Part shown: piece after piece, positions 33,151 through 39,023 of the stretch
Numbering within the stretch: the stretch's first letter is position 1
Layout of the letters: every line of letters starts with the position of its first letter
Assembly (NCBI RefSeq): GCF_019308285.1
Contig: NZ_WWEM01000008.1
Span: 1 to 39,023, forward strand
Origin: Flavobacterium quisquiliarum
GTDB lineage: Bacteria > Bacteroidota > Bacteroidia > Flavobacteriales > Flavobacteriaceae
Length of the DNA stretch: 39,023 bases
Direction of reading: 5' to 3'
Translations under genes and position numbers: made by a program
Notes under the pieces: generated by a model
What the model saw: the letters and a program-made list of their open reading frames with translations, nothing else
Database searches by the model: none
What the model was told of the DNA's origin: nothing

Positions 33151-35202
33151 TTACATTTCTACGACAATAAACTCGCTTCGTCTGTTTAGCTGATGTTCTT
33201 GTTCTGTACATTTTACGCCATCTGCACATTTATTGACTAATTGTGTTTCGCCGTATCCTTTAGCCGTCAATTTGCTTGGATCAACTCCTTTGCTTATTAA
33301 CCAGTCTCTCGTTGACTGCGCTCTTTTGTCTGATAAAATCTGATTGCTTTCAGATGAAGAGCGGCTGTCGGTATGCGAACGAATATCTAATTTTAAATTC
33401 GGATATTGGTTAAATGCTCCTACCACTTTCATTAATTGCGGTTCTGACGATTTTTTGATTGTTGCTTTTCCTAAATCAAAAAAGTTCATCGGAATATGAA
33501 GTAGTTTTACTAAATCTGCTCCAATATTAATATTGGCAACTTTTACAGGTTTTACAACAACTTTATTAACTGCGATTTGTTTTACTTCAATTGGTTTGAT
33601 GATTTTTTGAAGTGAAATTGGGAAATCTGTTTTTCCATTTTCTTTCTTCAGGGTAACCGAAACATCTTTGCGATTATAACCTTCTTTTACCACTCGAATT
33701 GAATATTTCTTTCCGCATTTTACTTTGTTAAAGACATAATGTCCTTTTTCATCTGATTCAATCGTCTGTAAAGTATTGAAATTTTCATCGAACAAAACAA
33801 GAGAAGCATTCGCTACTATTTCATTAGACTCAGCATCTGTAATTAATCCCGAAAGTTCTTGCTCGCATACCAATCTTTTGGTTTCATTAAATCGGTAGAT
33901 ATTATCCATTCCGTGTGAACTTTCACGGTTTGAAGAGAAAAATCCGTTTCTGTTTTTACTATCAATTGTAAAAGCAAAATCATCTTGTTTACTATTTACC
34001 GGCTGGCCAACATTTTGAATATCATCTAATGTTCCGTCATCATTAATTTTGGTCACATAAATATCAAGTCCTCCTAAACCTGGACGCCCATCAGAAGAAA
34101 AATACAATTCATTTTCTCCCGATATATAAGGAAAAGTTTCTCTTCCTTCTGTATTAATAACTGCGCCTAAGTTTTCTGGTGTTCCAAAACTTCCGTCTGC
34201 ATTTATTGCTACTTTATACAAATCAGATTCTCCCAAAGTTCCTGGCATATCTGAAGCAAAGTATAATGTTTTTTCATCTATGCTTAAAGCCGGATGCGCT
34301 GTGCTGTATTGGTCACTATTGAATGGCAGCTCTTTTACATTTTTCCATTCATTATCAACCAATTCCGCTTTATACAATTTTAAAAGTGTTACCTTTTTAC
34401 TGTTTTCTCCTCTTTTGCCATCAATGAAATTGTTTCTGGTAAAATACATTGTACGTCCATCCTTTGTGAAAATTGGAGACGACTCATTGTATTTTCCGTT
34501 ATCTCTTTTGTGAAAAGGTTTTACTATTCCAACACTTCCGTCAGGCAGTAAATCTGCTGTATAAAATTTAGAGAACGATTTGTTTGTCCATTTAAAATTC
34601 GTTTTAGCTATTCCGCCTGTATCTCTTGCAGAGGTAAAAATGATTTTATTGTCATAAACGGTACCGCCGTAATCTGAAAAATCGGTATTAACACCTGCAT
34701 CTCCAATTTCATATCGTCCCGAATTAGATTTAATTTCTGCTAGATAATTTTTATCACTTCTAATTAAAGCGGCTCTATTTTGTGACGTTGCTTTTGTATC
34801 GAATATCTCTAAAATTTTATCCGCTTTTTCATAATGCCCAACCGATTTTAAAGATTGTGCATATCGATATAAATATTCCGGCAGTTGTTCTTTATTTATT
34901 CTGAAAAGTTCTCCATACCATTTTTCTGCATTTCTTAAATCTCCAGTAAAATAATACGAGTTAGCCAATCTTTGAAATACTTTTTCGTCCTGTATTCCTT
35001 TTTTTAAGATATGTTTATATGCTTTTACGGCATCAACATATTCGTAATCATCGTATTTTTTATCGGCTTTGCTTATCAGTTTTTCATTAGCTTTTTTTAG
35101 TTTTTCCTCTTTGCTCATTTTTTGCTTCTGTGCATTTAATTGGAAAAAAAAGCATACTAATAAAACTGTATAACCTATTTTTTTAATTTTCATAACTGGC
35201 AT
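33151..35202 (-). CDS. PorE-like OmpA-family protein (TPR, PD40 propeller, carboxypeptidase-like domain, OmpA)
   Basis: A 683-residue protein with a signal peptide (MKIKKIGYTVLLVCFFFQLN, from the fourth codon). TPR-like helices span about 30-155. A WD40/PD40-type propeller spans about 165-430 with repeated motifs (SSPIFTKDGRTMYFTRN, AHPALSIDEKTLYFASD, ETFPYISGENELYFSSDGRP). A carboxypeptidase-regulatory-like domain (SGLITDAESNEIVANASLVL) covers about 440-530. The C-terminal OmpA domain, about 565-683, contains LDIRSHTDSRSSSESNQILS and RAQSTRDWLISKGV, the peptidoglycan-binding motif. This order matches P. gingivalis PorE, which anchors T9SS components to the cell wall. It starts 3 bases after the PorP gene. 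The start could be the ATG at 35202 or at 35193. Confidence 0.9.
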   Translation of the reverse strand: MPVMKIKKIGYTVLLVCFFFQLNAQKQKMSKEEKLKKANEKLISKADKKYDDYEYVDAVKAYKHILKKGIQDEKVFQRLANSYYFTGDLRNAEKWYGELFRINKEQLPEYLYRYAQSLKSVGHYEKADKILEIFDTKATSQNRAALIRSDKNYLAEIKSNSGRYEIGDAGVNTDFSDYGGTVYDNKIIFTSARDTGGIAKTNFKWTNKSFSKFYTADLLPDGSVGIVKPFHKRDNGKYNESSPIFTKDGRTMYFTRNNFIDGKRGENSKKVTLLKLYKAELVDNEWKNVKELPFNSDQYSTAHPALSIDEKTLYFASDMPGTLGESDLYKVAINADGSFGTPENLGAVINTEGRETFPYISGENELYFSSDGRPGLGGLDIYVTKINDDGTLDDIQNVGQPVNSKQDDFAFTIDSKNRNGFFSSNRESSHGMDNIYRFNETKRLVCEQELSGLITDAESNEIVANASLVLFDENFNTLQTIESDEKGHYVFNKVKCGKKYSIRVVKEGYNRKDVSVTLKKENGKTDFPISLQKIIKPIEVKQIAVNKVVVKPVKVANINIGADLVKLLHIPMNFFDLGKATIKKSSEPQLMKVVGAFNQYPNLKLDIRSHTDSRSSSESNQILSDKRAQSTRDWLISKGVDPSKLTAKGYGETQLVNKCADGVKCTEQEHQLNRRSEFIVVEM

Positions 35203-35205
35203 TAA

Positions 35206-36117
35206 TTAGAAGAATCTCGGAGATATCATTTTATTATAATTATTGAAAAACTCAAAACGAAGGAAAATTTCATGTGATCCTGAATTGTATTTTCTCAATC
35301 TAGTAGTTTCATGATCGTAGCCGTAACCAATGTACATTCCTTTTGTTACCTGAAAACCAGCCATTGCACTAACAGAAGCACTCCAACGATAAGCAAGTCC
35401 CAAAACAAATTTATCATTGAGCATAAAGTTTCCGGAAACGTCTACTTGCAAAGGAGCTCCTTCTACCATTTTAGTCATCAAGGCAGGTTTGAACTTAATA
35501 TATTCTAAACGATCTAGATTAAATACATAACCGGCAATTAAATAGTAATTGATTCTATCTTTAAAAATTGCAGTATCATCAGAATTATAGCGATCGGTTT
35601 CAATAAAGTTTGGAACAGATAATCCGATATAAGCTCGGTCTGAATGAAAATAAAGCCCTGCTCCAACGTTTGGTGAAAATCTGTTTTTTAGACTTTGAAA
35701 CTGTGGATCATCCTGATCTTCCGTCGTCAATTTATTAATATCGATATTGAAAAGATTTGCAGTTCCTTTTATACCAAAAGACAAATTCCATGTTGCCGAA
35801 GTTGGTATGGTATAAGATAGATCCGCTGATAATGTATTTTCTGTAGTAGGTCCGATTTTGTCATTTACCAAAGAAACACCAAGTCCTAAATCACTATTAC
35901 TTAAAGGTGTATTAACAGAAAATGTACTGGTTTGAGGCGCTCCCTCTAAACCAACCCATTGGGTACGATACAAACCAAAAACGCTCATTAAACCACGTGT
36001 ACCTGCGTAAGCTGGATTGACTTCGATTGTGTTGTACATATATTGTGTAAACTGAGCATCTTGCTGCGCATGAGACACAATCGAAAAAAACATAAAAACT
36101 AAAATTAACTTTTTCAT
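35206..36117 (-). CDS. PorP/SprF family type IX secretion membrane protein
   Basis: A 303-residue outer-membrane beta-barrel protein. The signal peptide is MKKLILVFMFFSIVSHA. The family opening is QQDAQFTQYMYNTIEVNPAY followed by AGTRG, then YRTQWVGLEGAPQTSTFSVN, and the C-terminus is GYGYDHETTRLRKYNSGSHE followed by a final FFNNYN segment. SprF-type proteins are needed for secretion or surface attachment of the cognate SprB-like adhesin encoded next to them. It lies 48 bases after the adhesin gene, with a hairpin between, and 3 bases ahead of the OmpA gene. Being one of several paralogues usual in flavobacteria, it should not be called SprF itself. Confidence 0.95.
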   Translation of the reverse strand: MKKLILVFMFFSIVSHAQQDAQFTQYMYNTIEVNPAYAGTRGLMSVFGLYRTQWVGLEGAPQTSTFSVNTPLSNSDLGLGVSLVNDKIGPTTENTLSADLSYTIPTSATWNLSFGIKGTANLFNIDINKLTTEDQDDPQFQSLKNRFSPNVGAGLYFHSDRAYIGLSVPNFIETDRYNSDDTAIFKDRINYYLIAGYVFNLDRLEYIKFKPALMTKMVEGAPLQVDVSGNFMLNDKFVLGLAYRWSASVSAMAGFQVTKGMYIGYGYDHETTRLRKYNSGSHEIFLRFEFFNNYNKMISPRFF

Positions 36118-36129
36118 TTAGTAAGCTTT

Positions 36130-36157
36130 AAAAACGGCTTAGCTTACACTAAGCCGT
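36130..36157 (-). terminator. Hairpin with T tract between the adhesin and PorP genes
   Basis: On the minus strand ACGGCTTAG (36157-36149) pairs perfectly with CTAAGCCGT (36142-36134) around a 6-base loop, followed by TTTTTAAAG. No promoter is visible between it and the PorP start, so it probably acts as a leaky terminator or mRNA 3'-end stabiliser. Confidence 0.7.
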
Positions 36158-36165
36158 AATCTATT

Positions 36166-39023
36166 TTATTTATTAATGTACAAGTACCCTGATTTCTGTT
36201 GTGGTGCATTCGCATTGTCTTTGTATTTCAAAATATAGAAATACGTACCCACTGGCAGACCTTCTGTTTGTTTAATTGTTGAACGTCCGTTAGAATATCC
36301 TCTAAACGCTCTATCATTATTGTTATACTGATCTATACTGAAAACTAGAACTCCCCAACGGTTATAAATCTCAACTGTATTGTCTGGATAACATTCAATT
36401 CCTCTAATGTAGAATCTCTCGTTTTTACTGTCTCCATTTGGAGAGAAAGCTTTTAAGACTTCGATTGTACATCCGTCTAAATTGATTACAGTTGGATTAT
36501 CTCCATTGTTATCTGAATCATCTGATTGATCTTCTACAACAACTCCTCTTTCACTACTTCCTTTTGCAATTGCCTGATTGGTTACAGTTTTTCTGTTGAT
36601 ATCTTCCTGAGTTATTCTGTAAACTGCAGTGAAATTAGTTCCGTTAGATTCATTTACTGCTAAATCAATTGCTTGTCCTGAAACAGTCACTCCTGGCAAT
36701 GGATCGTTTATTGTAATTCCTCTAAGCGGCACATTTCCTGTATTTGTCACTGTAAAATTGTATGTAATTGTCTCGCCTGCATTTGCAAAACCATCCTTAT
36801 TTTCGTCATTAAATGTTGCTTTTTTAACAACTGCAATGGCTGGAACTTCAACAAAAACAGTCAATACAGCTGTTGCACAATTTGATGGATCTGCTTTTTC
36901 GCAAACCTGATACGTTAATGTATACGTTTTTCCAGGTGTGTTTGGTTTTACGCTTACAGTTCCGTCAGCATTCCACTCAAAATAGTTGTCAGTTGTTAAA
37001 GGTTTCACGATAACATCTGCTGGATTAATTGGCTGTCCGTTTATCAAATCATTTCCTAAAACATTTATAAACTCAATATCTCCATTAATTCCGTCTACAC
37101 TAATATTAGTATCATCAACTAAAGTAATCTTATTAGGCATTGGTGGCTCTGGGTCAATTGGAGTTACACTGTTTACTACCGTAATCTTAACAACTGCCGA
37201 CTGACTGCAATTTGATGTATTTGCAGCTTCGCAGATTTGATAAGTTACGTTGTAAACTCCGTCTGGTGTATTTGGAGCAATGCTTACCGTTCCGTCTGCG
37301 TTTAGCGTTACATTTGGATTTGCTACTACAATTGTTAAAACAACATCTGATGCATTTGGTCTCACTCCGTTTAAAAAGTCATTTGCAAAAATGTTAATCG
37401 TAGCATTCATTCCTTTTTTCACATCAATTGGCCCTTCTTCGTCATTATTTGCAACGATTGTATTCATTACTGGATCCTTAACCGTTACTTTGACAACATT
37501 TGTACTGCAATTAGATAAATTTAACTTATCACAAATTGAGTATGTTAACTCATAATCACCTGCTGGTGCATTCGGAGCTAGTATTGCATTTCCGTTTGCA
37601 TCAACCGATAGATACCCTTTTGGATCAGCAGTAGTTGTTGTTAGAATTACATCTGATGACACTAAAGGATTTCCGTCTTTAGTATCATTCGCAAAAACAT
37701 TAATTAATGTTTGAGGTGTATTAATTCCAACTACTGATGGCACTGAATCTAAATTCGCTACAAGATTACTTTCCACTGTAATTCTTACTGTATTTGAACT
37801 GCAGTTTCCTGGATTCAATTTCTCGCAGATTGTATAAGTCAATTCGTAGTCTCCCGCTGGTGCATTTGCTCCTAAGCTAACTGAACCATCTGGGTTAACT
37901 GTTAAATATCCTTTTGGATCTGGCGTTGATATTGTCAGATTTACATCTGATGGATTTAAAGCAGTTCCGTTTTTAGTATCATTTGTAAAAATGTTTACTC
38001 CTAAATTCTGTGCTGTATTAGATACTTTAACAGATGAAATATTGTCAGCATTTGCGATCAATGTTCCGTTATTAACTGTCACTTTAGAAATCGCAGTGTC
38101 GCAGTTTGAAGGGTTTGCATTTTCGCAAATACTATATTCGATATTGTAAATTCCAGAAGGCGTATTCGCTGCTACGGTTACTGTTCCGTCTGCATTTAAT
38201 GTTAAGCCTGCTGGAACATTTACTGCTGTTAATTTTACCTGACCTGCAAGTGTTCCAATAACAGCCGAACTTCCGTTCAACGTATCATTTTCAATTACTG
38301 AACTTGTAGTTGTTCCTCCAATGCTTCCATTGATAGAAGGCGTTAAGGTTTCTTCTACTGCATCTATTATTAAAGTACTAACCGTTACTCTTACTGTATT
38401 TGAACTGCAGTTTCCTGGATTCAATTTCTCACAGATTGTATAAATCAGTTCATAATCTCCTGAAGGCGCATTAGCTCCTAAACTAACGTTTCCATCAGAG
38501 TCAACTGTTAAGTATCCTTTTGGATCTGGTGTTGAAACTGTCAATGTTACATCTGAAGGATTTAAAGGCTGACTATTTTTAGTATCATTTGTAAAAATAT
38601 TAACTCCTAAATTCTTTCCTGTACTTGATGATGTAACAGCAGGAATATCATCTGAGTTAGCAACCAATGTTCCATTGTTTACTGCCACTTTTGAAATTGC
38701 ATCATCACAATTTGAAGGATTTGTAATCTCACAAATACGGTATGCTACATCGTAAACTCCTGATGGCGTATTTGCAGCTACAGTTACAGTTCCGTCTGTA
38801 TTTAAAGTTAATCCCGCCGGAACATTTACTGCTGTTAGTTTTACCTGACCTGCAAGTGTTCCTATAACAGCTGGATTTCCGTTTAAGGTATCGTTTCCAA
38901 TTACAGAATCTGTAGTTGTTCCTCCAATACTTCCATTAATAGATGGACTCAATGTTTCTCCAACGGCATCAATAACCGGTGCTGTAACCGTAACAGTAAC
39001 TGTATTTGATTTACAGTTGTCCG
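36166..39023 (-). CDS. Giant repeat adhesin with gliding-motility type B C-terminal domain (partial, N-terminus off window)
   Basis: The frame is open to the right edge (upstream codons read DNCKSNTVTVTVTAPVIDAV), so the apparent TTG start at 38952 is internal. About 952 residues are visible. From the N-terminal side there are seven complete and one incomplete ~100-residue Ig/cadherin-like modules, each with a CExxxPxNC-type cysteine pair; two alternating kinds form a 606-bp super-repeat. Then comes a DUF11-like domain (VKKATFNDENKDGFANAGET, NFTVTNTGNVPLRGITINDP) and an Asp-rich linker (DQSDDSDNNGDNP). The type B sorting domain closes it (LKAFSPNGDSKNERFYIRGI, VEIYNRWGVLVF, GLPVGTYFYILKYKD). 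Such proteins are T9SS substrates displayed on the surface; SprB is the best-known relative. It is followed by its PorP partner. Confidence 0.9.
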   Translation of the reverse strand, partial: DNCKSNTVTVTVTAPVIDAVGETLSPSINGSIGGTTTDSVIGNDTLNGNPAVIGTLAGQVKLTAVNVPAGLTLNTDGTVTVAANTPSGVYDVAYRICEITNPSNCDDAISKVAVNNGTLVANSDDIPAVTSSSTGKNLGVNIFTNDTKNSQPLNPSDVTLTVSTPDPKGYLTVDSDGNVSLGANAPSGDYELIYTICEKLNPGNCSSNTVRVTVSTLIIDAVEETLTPSINGSIGGTTTSSVIENDTLNGSSAVIGTLAGQVKLTAVNVPAGLTLNADGTVTVAANTPSGIYNIEYSICENANPSNCDTAISKVTVNNGTLIANADNISSVKVSNTAQNLGVNIFTNDTKNGTALNPSDVNLTISTPDPKGYLTVNPDGSVSLGANAPAGDYELTYTICEKLNPGNCSSNTVRITVESNLVANLDSVPSVVGINTPQTLINVFANDTKDGNPLVSSDVILTTTTADPKGYLSVDANGNAILAPNAPAGDYELTYSICDKLNLSNCSTNVVKVTVKDPVMNTIVANNDEEGPIDVKKGMNATINIFANDFLNGVRPNASDVVLTIVVANPNVTLNADGTVSIAPNTPDGVYNVTYQICEAANTSNCSQSAVVKITVVNSVTPIDPEPPMPNKITLVDDTNISVDGINGDIEFINVLGNDLINGQPINPADVIVKPLTTDNYFEWNADGTVSVKPNTPGKTYTLTYQVCEKADPSNCATAVLTVFVEVPAIAVVKKATFNDENKDGFANAGETITYNFTVTNTGNVPLRGITINDPLPGVTVSGQAIDLAVNESNGTNFTAVYRITQEDINRKTVTNQAIAKGSSERGVVVEDQSDDSDNNGDNPTVINLDGCTIEVLKAFSPNGDSKNERFYIRGIECYPDNTVEIYNRWGVLVFSIDQYNNNDRAFRGYSNGRSTIKQTEGLPVGTYFYILKYKDNANAPQQKSGYLYINK
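37801..39012 (-). repeat. Two tandem 606-bp coding repeats in the adhesin gene
   Basis: Matching landmarks recur exactly 606 bases apart: GCAGTTTCCTGGATTCAATT at 37801 and 38407, continuing as ACAGTTGTCC at 39013; and AACATTTACTGCTGTTA at 38215 and 38821. Each 606-bp unit is 202 codons, made of one 100-codon and one 102-codon module. The two copies are still clearly alike at the DNA level, which indicates a recent duplication or ongoing homogenisation. Further, more diverged modules continue down to about 36877. Confidence 0.85.

Noticed and set aside
36166..38952. TTG at 38952 as the start of the adhesin
   Set aside because: The frame continues to the window edge, and the residues before the TTG match the repeat pattern of the other modules.
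36841..39023. Regular repeats as a possible CRISPR array
   Set aside because: The period is about 300/606 bases and lies within an open coding frame; there are no short identical repeats with unique spacers.

Overview
The window is a stretch of a Flavobacterium-type chromosome (Bacteroidota). The evidence is AT-rich DNA, almost no Shine-Dalgarno sequences, recurrent TAnnTTTG -7 promoter elements, and several genes specific to gliding flavobacteria: the type IX secretion (T9SS) translocon sprA, the gliding gene remB, PorP/SprF, and a protein with a gliding-motility-associated type B C-terminal domain. The gene run ruvA-sprA-gcvH-vanZ-deoC-remB resembles the arrangement I remember from Flavobacterium johnsoniae. 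Species cannot be fixed from the sequence alone.

Layout. 1-1085 (-): the 5' part of a VgrG spike gene of the Bacteroidota type VI secretion system, running off the left edge. 1360-2666 (+): a hendecad-repeat LEA/YtxH-like protein and an MscS channel. 2669-3343 (-): tsaB. 3442-10638 (-): a six-gene tripartite efflux operon (ATPase, two FtsX/MacB-type permeases, adaptor, TolC, second adaptor). 10815-12221 (+): a DUF4403 lipoprotein. 12244-17388 (-): cytochrome oxidase biogenesis and subunits, with a CxxC membrane protein, DUF420, SCO, a cysteine-less SCO paralogue, subunit IV, two subunit III proteins and heme o synthase. 17500-28574 (-): remB, deoC, vanZ-like, gcvH and the 2409-residue sprA. 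28599-32130 (-): ruvA, malic enzyme and a CBS-domain protein. 32131-32769: a non-coding stretch holding a cluster of short palindromes and a perfect 16-bp palindrome. 32770-33105 (+): an unknown small protein. 33151-39023 (-): an operon of a giant repeat adhesin (N-terminus off the right edge), a PorP/SprF protein and a PorE-like OmpA protein.

How it works together. The right-hand operon encodes a probable T9SS substrate with its dedicated outer-membrane partner and peptidoglycan-binding protein. The sprA gene in the middle encodes the outer-membrane channel through which such substrates pass, and RemB is a surface/outer-membrane gliding protein. The oxidase cluster supplies heme o, copper insertion and subunits III/IV to a terminal oxidase whose subunits I and II lie outside the window. 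Good hairpin terminators separate the units at 1236, 1818, 12227, 14406, 20472, 31648 and 33108; another hairpin at 36130 lies inside the adhesin operon.

I found no tRNA, rRNA, CRISPR array or intact transposase. The most interesting items are the hendecad protein, the cysteine-less SCO paralogue, the TonB-C-like domain at the front of RemB, the palindrome cluster at 32372-32566, and the recently duplicated 606-bp repeat of the adhesin with an attenuator-like hairpin behind it.
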